64,000 nucleotides of DNA from JADGQM01 sp964441945 (GCA_964441945.1 CAYTWB010000003.1:62001-126000); one strand, 5' to 3'; positions 9,901 through 18,026 are shown, counted from the stretch's first letter. Numbers and translations: made by a program. The notes: generated by a model from the sequence alone, not told the origin.

Positions 9901-10843
9901 GTTCAATGACCCCTTCGAACTCTGGAAGAGCGATACTCCAGGCCACCTGTTGGCCGAGCCCCCTGGGGTCGTTCAACCAGGCTTCCTTATCCTTGTAGTA
10001 GGAGATGATCGGGCCGATGAGAGGGACATTGAGCTGTTTGAGCAGCCTTGTCCCGGATTCCGCCTGGGATTCTCCCATATCGCTGTTCTTCTGCCCAAGA
10101 AAGAAGACGGTGAGCTTCACCAGGGCCTTGACCAGCGGGATGCCGTCATCCTTCACCAAGAACTTTCGAATGGCTTCCTCACCGCTCAGGTTGCCGATGC
10201 TCCGGTCTTTGAGAGAATAGAAAAAGACCGGCAAAACCCCCATGCCGTAGCTTTCCAGGGCACGGATCAGGGCCTTTTCCACCTCCAGGTTTCCGGTCAC
10301 CCAGTTGGTTCTGGAGAAAAGGACCCCAACCAGGGAGCGGTCCCGGTGCGGGTAGGCTTGAAGAAATTCGGCGGTCGATCCAAACGGCCCGCCCCACTCC
10401 GGGTGATAGACCCCTTCCCAGACGGTTTCTTTGGGAGGGTGAAACGAGATGTCCGAGGAAAAGAGCGAGGCCGAGAGAAACTTCAGCATCTCCTCGAAGT
10501 TCTCAACCCCGTTGTACAGGATATAGCGATAGGTCGCCCCGATGATCTCGGGACTCACGGAAGAAAGCGCCCAGTAGGACGGATCGGACCCCACCACAAC
10601 GACGGGAATCCTTCCTCCAAGGACCCGGATGTCCTCCTCGATAACTTCCCAGAACCCGTCGTTGGTCCGGTAAAGGAGGATCAGGTCCGCATGGCTCATC
10701 TCACGGCGAACCTTCTCGACCAGCTCGGGTTCGGCATTGATCTGCTTGCTCGAATAGGCGGTCAGGTGAAAGGTGCCGCTCTTCTCGACCGCCTCCTTGA
10801 GCACCGGGACATAACTGGCCCACATGATGGAAAACAGCTTCAT
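6989..10843 (-). CDS. CobN/BchH-family metal chelatase large subunit
   Basis: At 1284 residues this has the length and layout of CobN, the catalytic subunit of aerobic cobaltochelatase. Recognisable blocks include HVGTHGNLEFLPGK, SYWALSSVSPEIIGATYRY and GGFEVLSLDALNRPRIDVT. The ATG overlaps the stop of the ABC ATPase by 4 bp. In CobNST the metal enters hydrogenobyrinate a,c-diamide; in BchH it enters protoporphyrin. Related proteins in TonB/ABC uptake loci, such as HmuS of Bacteroides, have been reported to act on imported haem. The neighbouring TonB receptor and binding protein make an uptake-linked role more likely than de novo synthesis (inference). No corrin or haem biosynthesis gene is nearby. 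The annotation cobN is homology only. Confidence 0.88.
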   Translation of the reverse strand: MKLFSIMWASYVPVLKEAVEKSGTFHLTAYSSKQINAEPELVEKVRREMSHADLILLYRTNDGFWEVIEEDIRVLGGRIPVVVVGSDPSYWALSSVSPEIIGATYRYILYNGVENFEEMLKFLSASLFSSDISFHPPKETVWEGVYHPEWGGPFGSTAEFLQAYPHRDRSLVGVLFSRTNWVTGNLEVEKALIRALESYGMGVLPVFFYSLKDRSIGNLSGEEAIRKFLVKDDGIPLVKALVKLTVFFLGQKNSDMGESQAESGTRLLKQLNVPLIGPIISYYKDKEAWLNDPRGLGQQVAWSIALPEFEGVIEPLIVGATRGISDPEEESYEPIADRMERLAARVSRWLRLSEKPNREKKIAFILHNNPCASVEATVGGGAHLDTLESVAEVLKAMQEKGYAVTPPENGKALIDEVLGRKAISEFRWTTTDEIVKKGGALARLDRQQYLPWFEELPETTRERMIEAWGEPPGEERDGMPPAMLHDGKILITGVRYGNAVVCVQPKRGCAGARCDGQVCKVLHDPDVPPPHQYIATYKWLSREFGADAVIHVGTHGNLEFLPGKATGLSSGCLPDVGIDEMPHLYIYNADNPPEGTIAKRRSYGTLVNHMQAVMVQGELYGDLDEIERLLFEYEKLKETEPGKAHTVKHMIEAKLREGNLDTMIKTPAGAPFDQVVKAAHEALSLLKNSYIPKGMHVFGRLPEGERLAEFIYAVMRYENTPDSLRGMVSMLMAEDPEYSGLDSTVLKDLVDKAAKQICTRYLDDGTPLVESFQELLPDTCPASRSDILRNSGWREVSQAAAEIQAKIDDVRERVLLSDELASLLNGTNGGYIPPGPSGIITRGRTDILPTGRNFYSLDPLKVPSKSAWEVGVQLGRKTLAKYIEEEGKYPENIAFYWQCSDIMWSEGEGMAQMMYLLGVQPVWRSNGRIGGFEVLSLDALNRPRIDVTIRVSGITRDNFPSSIELLDEVVQTVAGLDEPAEKNYVRKHLLDHMAECGASPNDDESFRKATYRIFASMPGVYQAGTQLAVYASAWKDEADLADVFLSWNGYAYGKGTFGEPAHQVLKQNLKTVELTFNKTVTDEYDLLGCCAYFGAHGGLINAAKVVSGKAIKSYYGDTREQGEVTVRDLADEIRRVVRSKLLNPRWIDGMKEHGYKGAGEISKRIGRVYGWDATSNEVDDWIFDDITRTFMMDEENRRFFEENNPYALEEIARRLIEAAERGMWDPAPDVKEALKAIYIEIEGWIEEKMGEVEGDFQGGSIDIITASEVAGWRKKLEETLGRKG

Positions 10844-11628
10844 GGTTCACTCCAGTTTCCTGTTTTGGGACAAACCATCTCCACGCCGTTGCCCGACAGG
10901 AATTCGACGTCGAGGCCGTAGACGGCTTTGAGGTTCTCTTTGGTGATGACCTCACGAGGCTTCCCCCGGGCAAGAACGCTCCCGCTGTTCAGCATCAGCA
11001 CCCGGTCGGAAAAGAGCAGGGCCAGGTTCGGGTCGTGGAGGGTCATCACGGCGGTCATATCGTTTTCTTTGACGATGGACCTCACCCTGGAGAGCACCAC
11101 CACCTGGTTCCTGAAATCCAGGTGGGAAGTCGGTTCGTCCAGGAGCATGACGGGCACCTCCTGGGCCAGACACCGGGCAATGAGGACCATTTGCCTTTCA
11201 CCGCCGCTGATTTGAGTGTACGGACGCTCGGCCAGGGCTTCGACTCCCATGGCCTGCATGGCCTGCATGGCTGCGTCCCGGTCTCTGGAAGAGGGAGATG
11301 AGAAGAAACCCACGTGGGAGGCCCTACCGGTCAGGACCACTTCGAAGGAGGAATAGGGAAACGGAGGCTCATGGTCCTGCGGCACAACGGAAACGAGCCT
11401 GGCTATCCCGGTGCGGCGGATGCCTTGAATCGAGGTGCCGCCGAGGAGGACCTCGCCCCGGTCCGGTCTCCATGAGCCCATGAGGCACCGGAAGAGGGTG
11501 GTTTTGCCCGAACCGTTGGGGCCAAGGACGGTCATCACTTCACCCCGCGCCACATCGAATTCAACACCCTTGAGCACCGGGGTTTTCATACCCTTATGCC
11601 GGAAATGAAGGTCCCTGACCCGGATCAT
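10840..11628 (-). CDS. FecE/BtuD-type ABC transporter ATPase
   Basis: The cytoplasmic ATPase of a type II (BtuCD-like) importer, 262 residues. It has Walker A GPNGSGKT, Q-loop VVPQDHEPP, signature SGGERQ, Walker B VMLLDEPTSHLD and an H-loop in TLHDPN. The C-terminal end matches the FepC/FhuC group (VYGLDVEF). The ATG overlaps the permease stop by 4 bp, and its own stop overlaps the CobN-like ATG by 4 bp, which suggests translational coupling of transporter and chelatase. The group imports cobalamin, haem or ferric siderophores; the sequence alone does not decide between them. Confidence 0.93.
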   Translation of the reverse strand: MIRVRDLHFRHKGMKTPVLKGVEFDVARGEVMTVLGPNGSGKTTLFRCLMGSWRPDRGEVLLGGTSIQGIRRTGIARLVSVVPQDHEPPFPYSSFEVVLTGRASHVGFFSSPSSRDRDAAMQAMQAMGVEALAERPYTQISGGERQMVLIARCLAQEVPVMLLDEPTSHLDFRNQVVVLSRVRSIVKENDMTAVMTLHDPNLALLFSDRVLMLNSGSVLARGKPREVITKENLKAVYGLDVEFLSGNGVEMVCPKTGNWSEP

Positions 11629-12650
11629 TTTCCCCAGCTCTCCCTGGCCCCGCTTCGCATGAGATAGATGAAGAACGGAGCGCCGCTCAAGGCGGTGATG
11701 ATTCCCACCGGAATATCAAAAGAGGTGAGGTTCCTTGCGAGGGTATCCGCAAAGACCATAAACGCCGCGCCTGCGGCCATGGCATAGGGCATAAGCCGCA
11801 GATGATCGGGGCCGACCACCATGCGGACAAGGTGCGGGACCATGAGTCCCACCCACCCGATGATGCCGCTGACGGACACCGCGGAACCCACCGCCAGGGA
11901 CGCCGCTCCGATCAGCACCAGCCGGTCGCGTTCCACGTTGATGCCCAATGCGCGGGCTTCCTCGTCGCCCATCGACATGGCATTGAGGCGCCATCTGGCA
12001 AGCAGCAGCAACCCGCAGCCGATCGCTATCCCCACACCGGCGGGTAGGACCGCATTCCAATCTGCAAGAGAGAAACTGCCCATGAGCCAGTAGACGATGC
12101 TTGCCAGCTTATGCGGGTCCACCAGGAACTTGAGGATGGAAACAAGAGCGGTGAAGAAAGCCGAGACAACCACGCCGGAAAGCACCAGGGGCAGCCGTGA
12201 GATCTCTCCCTGGTTCTTCGCCAGCCCGTAAGCCACGAAAGAGGCGACGATACTGAAGATGAAGGCGGCAGCCTGGATGGGAAGACCCGGCAGGAAGGCC
12301 ACGGACAGCGCACAACCGAATGCCGCCCCGGCGGAAAGACCCAGAATGAAAGGGTCCACCAAAGGATTGCGGAATATGCCCTGGAGCGTAACCCCGGAAG
12401 CGGACAGTGCCCCGCCGACCAGAGCGGCCAGAACCACCCGGGGAAGCCTGATGTCCCAGACGATGGAGAGCTCCGGGAGGTCTCCGGCAAGGGTTCGGCC
12501 TCCGGCTATTTTCGATGCCAGGATTTTGACCACCAGCCAGGGCTGAACACTGTATGCCCCCCAGCAAAGCCCGACTGTCCCCATCACCAGGGGAGAGAGC
12601 ATGAGCAGCAAAGGGATGGTTTTCGCTTTCTTGCCGTTCATACGCATCAT
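11625..12650 (-). CDS. FecCD/BtuC-family ABC permease
   Basis: The membrane subunit of the same importer, about 341 residues with roughly ten hydrophobic helices. Family motifs are visible: SGVTLQGIFRNPLVDPFILG, ALSGAPFFIYLMR near the C-terminus and GWVGLMVPHLVRM. I start at the ATG at 12650, which overlaps the stop of the binding protein gene by 4 bp. A longer frame starting at 12686 would lie inside that gene and lacks a Shine-Dalgarno site. Two further in-frame ATGs (12647, 12641) are possible starts. It belongs to the BtuC/FepD/HmuU family for corrinoid, haem or siderophore uptake. Confidence 0.93.
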   Translation of the reverse strand: MMRMNGKKAKTIPLLLMLSPLVMGTVGLCWGAYSVQPWLVVKILASKIAGGRTLAGDLPELSIVWDIRLPRVVLAALVGGALSASGVTLQGIFRNPLVDPFILGLSAGAAFGCALSVAFLPGLPIQAAAFIFSIVASFVAYGLAKNQGEISRLPLVLSGVVVSAFFTALVSILKFLVDPHKLASIVYWLMGSFSLADWNAVLPAGVGIAIGCGLLLLARWRLNAMSMGDEEARALGINVERDRLVLIGAASLAVGSAVSVSGIIGWVGLMVPHLVRMVVGPDHLRLMPYAMAAGAAFMVFADTLARNLTSFDIPVGIITALSGAPFFIYLMRSGARESWGK

Positions 12651-13642
12651 TCGAATATACCGCCTGCCAGGGGAACACCGAAGCATTCCTGGTGGAATTG
12701 CCGGGCGATTTCACCGAGGTCGATTCCCTGGAAGGCTTCCGGATAGGTCTTTTGCGCCATCCAGAGGGTCAACACACCGGTCGACGGCGACCAGCTGTCG
12801 ATAATCGGGGCCTTGAAGACACGCCCGTCTTTCACCGCCTTCACGGCCTGCCACTGGGAGCTGCGAACCAGATGGTCTGTTCCATAGCTCGCATGCCCCC
12901 AGATGAAAACCACGTCGGGATCCCAGGTCAGGACCCTCTCGATGGAGACTTCTGCATGAGCGTTTTCAACACCCGCGGCTGGGTTCACCGCGCCGATCAA
13001 GGTAATGAGGTCCTGCTGCAGTCCAATGCGGCCGGTCACGCGGGTGGGTTTTTGCCAGAGCCAGAGGACCTTGCGCCGCCTTTCGGGTGGGATATCGGCA
13101 ACCCGTAACGTCACCAGCGAAAAAAGCTCATCCATCCGGGAGCGCACCGCTTTTGCCCTCTCTTCCTTCCCGAACAAACGACCGCACATCTCGATCACCT
13201 CATAGAGTTCTTCCAGGCTCTCGGGGTATACGGCAATGACCCTGAGCCCCTTTCTTGCAAGGTACTCCGTCACCTCGGGGCGATAACTCCAGGTGATCAC
13301 CAGCTCGGGGTGCAGGGCCAGGATCGCTTCCGCGTTGACCTCCATCCCTGTCCCCACTGCCGGAATACCCTGGAGCCCGGGGCAGCGCTTCAAGACCGTG
13401 TTGTCGAAAGCCCATCGATTCAGCCCCAGGACCCTGTCCCACAGCCCAAAGACCGGGATGAGCTCGTAGAGGGAGAGGAAAACAGTCCCCTGGACGGGAA
13501 CCGGAACTTCCACGCGCCTTCCCAGTTTATCCGTCACCGTGACCATTGTCCGGTCCCGGAGCGGCGCACACCACCCTCCGACAGCCATGGCTTCGACTAT
13601 CAAAAGAAGGAGCAGGATTGTCAGGATCTTTTTCCGCATCAC
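12647..13642 (-). CDS. Periplasmic substrate-binding protein (BtuF/FepB/HmuT class)
   Basis: The periplasmic binding component of the importer, 331 residues with a signal peptide (hydrophobic core ILTILLLLLIVEAMAVGG, cleavage near GGWCA; the Cys may make it a lipoprotein, though the lipobox is poor). The class III cluster C fold is supported by LGRRVEVPVPVQ at the start, GTGMEVNAEAILALHPELVI in the first lobe and WDPDVVFIWGHAS in the second. It lies 49 bp after the receptor gene and overlaps the permease start. The ligand may be a tetrapyrrole, corrinoid or siderophore. I saw no signature that would choose between them. Confidence 0.9.
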   Translation of the reverse strand: MMRKKILTILLLLLIVEAMAVGGWCAPLRDRTMVTVTDKLGRRVEVPVPVQGTVFLSLYELIPVFGLWDRVLGLNRWAFDNTVLKRCPGLQGIPAVGTGMEVNAEAILALHPELVITWSYRPEVTEYLARKGLRVIAVYPESLEELYEVIEMCGRLFGKEERAKAVRSRMDELFSLVTLRVADIPPERRRKVLWLWQKPTRVTGRIGLQQDLITLIGAVNPAAGVENAHAEVSIERVLTWDPDVVFIWGHASYGTDHLVRSSQWQAVKAVKDGRVFKAPIIDSWSPSTGVLTLWMAQKTYPEAFQGIDLGEIARQFHQECFGVPLAGGIFE

Positions 13643-13691
13643 CTGGTCTTTGCGCCGCCCCGGGCGGCAGCGTTTCCGAATCGCCCCACAC

Positions 13692-16133
13692 CTAGAACTT
13701 CAACGTCAGGCCCCCGTAGAATTTTCTTCCCGGCGCCTGGTAGTAAGAGAAATAGTCCTCATCAAACAGGTTGTTGATTGCGAATGAAAGGATCGCATTT
13801 TTCGTCATCGAGTATTTGATACTGAGGTCGGCGACAAAATAGGGGTCGTAGGACCCGTAGACCGCATTGGTCTTGTCCAGGTTCTCGGCATCGTTGTACT
13901 GCTTGCTCGCATATCGTCCGGTCAGCATGAGCGATGCCGGACCGTAGGAGAATTCGGTTCCGAGACTGAACATGTATTCCGGCACCCCGACGAGCTGCTT
14001 GCCCACCGTGTCCGGGAAGAGCGGAAAATCGACCATCCTGCTGTGGGTATAGGTGAAATTGGCGAAATACCGGAACCATTTGACAACCCTGTGGTCCCAG
14101 TCCAGCTCTACCCCGTCGGTTTGCGCTTCAGCCGCGTTGAGATAGCGTTTCACAATCGGGGAGACATCATCGGCGGTTATCGTCGGCTGGTAGATCATGT
14201 CATAGAGGCGATTGAAGAAGTAACTCGCTTTGATGACAGCCGCGTTCCCAATCCTTTGCTCGACCCCCACGTCCCAGGAGAAGCTCGTTTCCGGGTCAAG
14301 GTTCGGATTGGATTCATAGATGGTGTTGGTCGTACTGGAGGACCAGGTCCGAAAGAGCTCATAGACGTTGGGGGGGCGAAATGCGGTCCCGATCGAACCT
14401 CTTAGCGTCGTCTTTTCAAAAGGGGTATAGACCAGTGATCCCTTCGGACTCAGGTTGAAGGTCCCGCGGGAAGGATAGCCTGTGGGGACCCCGACCTCAC
14501 CGAGCTGGTTCACACTTCCGTCGTAGGTGTGCCACCAGTCGCCGCGAAGCCCGACATACGCTTTCAGCTTCTCCAGGAGGGCAATCTCCGCCTGGGAATA
14601 GATCGAGTAGATACTGTCCTTGCCTCCCGATTCATAGGTCAGGGCGCTCCGGCTGTCCGTATCCTGCCAGCTCCTGAGCCGATACTCCTCCGTATTGGCA
14701 TGATCGTATCGATACCCCCCGCCGAAAATCAGCATGTGTTTATCGAGGATGGGCACTGAGAGTTGCAGGTCGGCGATCACCGCTTGAGACGGTGTCTGAT
14801 TGATCGTGCCGGGGCCAAGACCCGATTGCGTGGCGCCGGTTGATGTGGAGGTGTACCAGTTGCTCGTATTGTCCACGAACCCGCAGGAGGCCTTCAAAAA
14901 GGCGTTGCTAAAGAGACCGGTCTCATAAGCGGCGCTGTAAATGTTCTGGGTCACCGCTCCTTCACCGGGAAGGAAGTTGGATTCCGAAACGCTGAACCGC
15001 TTCTTTTCAAAGATCGCACTGCCGGACCAGAAGCCGCCTCCGTTGAGGGTTGTCAACAGGTTGTTGGGGTCTTCATAACCATACCCGTATTGATTCCTAT
15101 AGTAAGAAAAGGAAGCCCTGGAATTGTCGGTCAAATCGTAGGCCAGTTTCAAGATCCCTGATTGTCTGTACCAGCTGTTGTCTCCGGCATCTCCAATGAT
15201 AAAGGCCGGTTTTCCCTGAGAGGTTGTTGTAGGCTCCGCCCCGTACACAGCAGTTCCTTGTCCGGGAGTGGAGGGGGTTTTGACAATCAGATTGGTGGGA
15301 TATCCGTTGCTGCCTTGATAACCGTAGCTGGCAAAAATGCTCAGGCGGTTAAACAGCTTGTCTCCATAGGAAGCGTAAGCGTTCATGTAGCTGTCGCTCC
15401 CCGAATTGCCCTGAATCGTGAATTCCCTCTTCTCCGGCATTCTGGTGAACAGGTTCACCACTCCACCCATGGCGTTTCCACCGTAGAGAGAGGAGAAGGG
15501 ACCGCGCGCCACCTCAATCCTCTCAAGGTTTTCCGGGAGCATCCCGTTCCAGTTCGTAACGCCGGTATAGGCGTCGTTTATAGGCAGGCCATCGAGTAAA
15601 ACCAGGTTTCGTTTCTGATCGGGAATGCCCCTGATGATGACCCGTGAGGTGGTATCCAGGGGTTTTGCTTGCTTGTCAAAGAGCCCGGGAACGAAATCCA
15701 CGGCAGAATTGACGGATTGCACGTTCCGCTTGTCCAGGTCCGCCTTGGTGACCACCGATACGGAGGCCGGTACTTGAGAAAGCGGTGTTGCGGTTCGAGT
15801 CGCGGTCACGACCATTTCGTCCAGGACATGGTCCGCTCCGGCCTTCTTGTCGGTATCATCCGCTTTCGACGATTGCCCGGCATCGGGGTTCGCCTGCTGC
15901 TGCGTCACCGGCGCCTTCTCCGAGGTTTCCTGGGAGGTGCCCGGAGCAGGGAAAGCGAGCCATACCGCAAAGAACAGGAAGCACACCAGGGCTGCTCCCT
16001 TCCATCGTTTCTTGAGGTTCGACTGCTCATGGGTCATTCTTGAATCAAGACTCCGGCCGGCCATCTTCCGTCTTCCGCTTCCCGTCTCATGTCCCGCATT
16101 CATCGCAAGAGCGTTGAGTAGCTGCACGATCAT
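13692..16133 (-). CDS. TonB-dependent outer-membrane receptor
   Basis: An outer-membrane gated beta-barrel importer of up to 813 residues. A likely TonB box (EMVVTATRT) precedes the plug domain (SVVTKADL, VIIRGIPDQKRNLVLLDGLP, IEVARGPFSSLYGGNAMGG). The barrel follows, and the last residue is Phe (YGGLTLKF), as expected for BAM-dependent assembly. I keep the ATG at 16133, preceded by AAGGAAAGG, but the signal peptide core (ALVCFLFFAVWLAF) starts about 45 residues in. The ATGs at 16064 or 16037 may therefore be the true start. A 184-bp gap separates it from tonB; it holds no gene and no cobalamin-riboswitch GCCACTG box. Barrel-rich Tyr/Asn composition is typical of BtuB/FepA relatives. Confidence 0.92.
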   Translation of the reverse strand: MIVQLLNALAMNAGHETGSGRRKMAGRSLDSRMTHEQSNLKKRWKGAALVCFLFFAVWLAFPAPGTSQETSEKAPVTQQQANPDAGQSSKADDTDKKAGADHVLDEMVVTATRTATPLSQVPASVSVVTKADLDKRNVQSVNSAVDFVPGLFDKQAKPLDTTSRVIIRGIPDQKRNLVLLDGLPINDAYTGVTNWNGMLPENLERIEVARGPFSSLYGGNAMGGVVNLFTRMPEKREFTIQGNSGSDSYMNAYASYGDKLFNRLSIFASYGYQGSNGYPTNLIVKTPSTPGQGTAVYGAEPTTTSQGKPAFIIGDAGDNSWYRQSGILKLAYDLTDNSRASFSYYRNQYGYGYEDPNNLLTTLNGGGFWSGSAIFEKKRFSVSESNFLPGEGAVTQNIYSAAYETGLFSNAFLKASCGFVDNTSNWYTSTSTGATQSGLGPGTINQTPSQAVIADLQLSVPILDKHMLIFGGGYRYDHANTEEYRLRSWQDTDSRSALTYESGGKDSIYSIYSQAEIALLEKLKAYVGLRGDWWHTYDGSVNQLGEVGVPTGYPSRGTFNLSPKGSLVYTPFEKTTLRGSIGTAFRPPNVYELFRTWSSSTTNTIYESNPNLDPETSFSWDVGVEQRIGNAAVIKASYFFNRLYDMIYQPTITADDVSPIVKRYLNAAEAQTDGVELDWDHRVVKWFRYFANFTYTHSRMVDFPLFPDTVGKQLVGVPEYMFSLGTEFSYGPASLMLTGRYASKQYNDAENLDKTNAVYGSYDPYFVADLSIKYSMTKNAILSFAINNLFDEDYFSYYQAPGRKFYGGLTLKF

Positions 16134-16317
16134 TGTCCTTTCCTTCTTTGTCTCGTACCCCTCGATATGTTACAAAGAAGAGGGGATTGGGTGTTCCAGC
16201 CGATTCCTTCAGGGCGGGCCTTTTTCCTTGCCGGGGGAAGGCCTGCCCCACTCTCTCCTTTTATCAGCGTTCTTCTCGCACCTCCTTTCCTGGAGCGGTT
16301 GAAAATCCGAAAAGCCC

Positions 16318-17292
16318 TCAATCCGAACCCTTCAATTGGAATCGAATGGGCAGAACGGCCCTGCACATCACCGCTTTGCCCTCCCTTTTCGCGGGATGGA
16401 AAAGGGACTCCTTGACCGCTCTTATCGCCTCTTCATCGAACCCGGGGCCGGCCGACTGGACAGCCTCCACGGTAATGGGGCGGCCTTGTTCGTCGATGGT
16501 TACCCGCAGCACCACCACGGCTTCTTTTCCCAACTGCCTGGCCAGATGGGGATACTTGGGCAGGCTCTTGCGAGCGAACCGCGGGCCGTTCGCCGTTCCA
16601 AACTCCGCATCCACCGTGCCCCCGCCGTCTCCCCCACGCCCGTGGGACCCGCCGCCTGACCCACTACCGCCGCCACCCGATTCTGCAAGTCCCTGCGCCG
16701 AAGCCGTATTCCCGGACGGGGGCCCTGGAGCGGTATCTTCAGACTGAGGGCCCGAAGCGGGGAGAGGCTCGACAGGGCTGACGTCGTTTTGGACGACGGA
16801 CTTTGCAGCGGTCTCTTTCAGCCTGGCCGTCGAGCGAGATCGCATGACCGCCTGCTTCGCAACGGGTTTGGTGGGCTCCTTTTCCCTGGGTTTTTCGCTC
16901 AGTTCCGTTTTCGGTGGCGGTTGCGGAAGCTCCCGGGCCGGAGGGCTTTCCGCTGGCGGACCCGCCATGGGCAAATCTTCTCCTGATGCGCCCCCCTCTC
17001 CATAACCCGCCGGAGTGCTTTCCTCTGTGAAAGCGACCAATCGCACCTCGATCCAGGGGGTCCCCATGTTCGAAGAGCTTTTGGGAATGAGAACAAAGGT
17101 GGAGATCAAGGCAAGGTGAAACGAAACGGAGAGAACAATGCTCTGCCAGACCCTTTCATGGCGAGGGACGGACCTGGACTCAATAAGGCCAAATCCGTGC
17201 TCCTCGACTGGGCCGGGAACCTCAGAAAGCTCCATGCATGCATCAAGATGCACTGTTTGGTACAAAACGCCCCCCTGGAACATGAAGAACAC
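16318..17292 (-). CDS. TonB-family energy transducer
   Basis: The protein that links the proton motive force to the receptor. One N-terminal membrane anchor (residues about 50-69) is followed by a long Pro/Glu/Lys linker crossing the periplasm. A TonB C-terminal domain begins at ARKSLPKYPHLARQLGKEA and continues VTIDEQGRPITVEAVQSAG. The frame can start at the non-ATG codon at 17292 or at the ATG at 17235. Neither has a clear ribosome site, because a MITE-like repeat begins 2 bp upstream of 17292. It heads the receptor-importer-chelatase operon. No exbB or exbD is present, so those partners must come from elsewhere. A Gly/Ser-rich stretch (GGGGSGSGGGSHGRGG) lies in the linker. Confidence 0.85.
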   Translation of the reverse strand: MFFMFQGGVLYQTVHLDACMELSEVPGPVEEHGFGLIESRSVPRHERVWQSIVLSVSFHLALISTFVLIPKSSSNMGTPWIEVRLVAFTEESTPAGYGEGGASGEDLPMAGPPAESPPARELPQPPPKTELSEKPREKEPTKPVAKQAVMRSRSTARLKETAAKSVVQNDVSPVEPLPASGPQSEDTAPGPPSGNTASAQGLAESGGGGSGSGGGSHGRGGDGGGTVDAEFGTANGPRFARKSLPKYPHLARQLGKEAVVVLRVTIDEQGRPITVEAVQSAGPGFDEEAIRAVKESLFHPAKREGKAVMCRAVLPIRFQLKGSD

Positions 17293-17293
17293 T

Positions 17294-17467
17294 CAGAAGC
17301 CGTATGAAAAATACCCACACACGTCATACCGGCAGGTCTTGGTCCGGTGCGGGCGCGGATTGACCGCGCCCCTGTCACCCCGCGGCTGTCCGTAGCGTAG
17401 GGGCGGGCTTTATGCCCGCCCGATGGGGCACTGACCAGGCAGCAATATGCATTTTCAGACAGCCTCT
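17294..17467. repeat. MITE-like palindromic repeat, copy B
   Basis: The same element as at 3365-3509: left end AGAAGCCGTATGAAAA, right end TTTTCAGACAGCCTCT, and both internal GC-rich hairpins conserved. It is longer than copy A because about 28 bp including CGTCATACCGGCAGGT lie after the left end. It sits immediately 5' of the tonB start and so forms part of that operon's leader. Confidence 0.8.
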
Positions 17468-17507
17468 TAGAAGTGTACGGTTGCGTTGAGTCGCTGCCGG
17501 CAGCAAA

Positions 17508-17564
17508 ACAAAAAAAGCCACGACGCCTTCCCCGCATTCCCACGGGGACCAAGGCATTCGTGGC
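17508..17564 (-). terminator. Strong intrinsic terminator or attenuator before tonB
   Basis: Read on the minus strand, GCCACGAATGCCTT pairs with AAGGCGTCGTGGC around an inner CCCC/GGGG stem, followed at once by a run of seven T (complement of 17510-17516). It is 224 bp downstream of the small RCKP gene and 216 bp upstream of tonB. It could end the RCKP transcript or act as an attenuator for the tonB operon. Confidence 0.7.
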
Positions 17565-17787
17565 CTCTACATTCCTACGGACTTATAAGAATTAAAGACT
17601 GTTGCTCGCGTTCATCGCAAACAACGAGCTCAACGAATCACGGCATACATCCAATCTTCGGACACATTCATTGTGCCATTCCAATGCTCGTAATCCGAAA
17701 GGTTTTTACCTTCTTAAAGCCGGTGCGGTCAAGCGTTTTTTCCCCTGACCCAATACCGCGGCGAGCTCCATGAAAAGACTGCGGCGG
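17565..17787 (-). promoter_or_regulatory. Gene-free structured leader candidate
   Basis: This stretch between the RCKP gene and the terminator holds no gene. On the minus strand it contains a 10-bp stem-loop (GTTGTTTGCG, loop ATGAA, CGCGAGCAAC; 17601-17625) directly before the terminator hairpin. A TTGACC element lies near its 5' end with no good -10. Stem-loop followed by terminator is the layout of a riboswitch or attenuator, but I recognise no known class; a cobalamin B12 box is absent. Alternatively it is simply a 3' untranslated region. Confidence 0.3.
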
Positions 17788-17892
17788 CTATTTCTTTTCG
17801 AAGGTCTTCTTCTCTCCGCATTGAGGACATTTCTGAGGTTTGCATTTGGCCTCTTTTTCGAACCCGCATTTGCTGCACTTGAAATTCGCCAT
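17788..17892 (-). CDS. RCKP-type rubredoxin-like mini-protein
   Basis: A 34-residue protein with four cysteines in two CxxC knuckles: CSKCGFEKEAKCKP, then KCPQCGEKKTFEKK (with one further Cys in the KCKP motif). AAGGAG lies 6 bp before the ATG. The KCKP core is the hallmark of the RCKP-type rubredoxin-like domain, which probably binds zinc or iron. Its cellular role is unknown. It stands alone between the tonB operon leader and the DUF2917 gene on the same strand, and is short enough to be missed by gene finders. Confidence 0.8.
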   Translation of the reverse strand: MANFKCSKCGFEKEAKCKPQKCPQCGEKKTFEKK

Positions 17893-18026
17893 CCCAGCTC
17901 CTTTTCATTTTGGTTGAGGGTTTCGAACCTGGCTGAACATCCTTGCCCGGTATTCCGGTAAAGAATTGTAGCATCAAAAGGGGAAGGGCAAAACGGAGAT
18001 CTTCAGGGGTTCGATCCAGGTCCAGC

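Noticed and set aside
16134..16317. Cobalamin riboswitch between tonB and the receptor gene
   Set aside because: No GCCACTG B12 box or related pattern on the minus strand; only purine-rich ribosome-site-like tracts.
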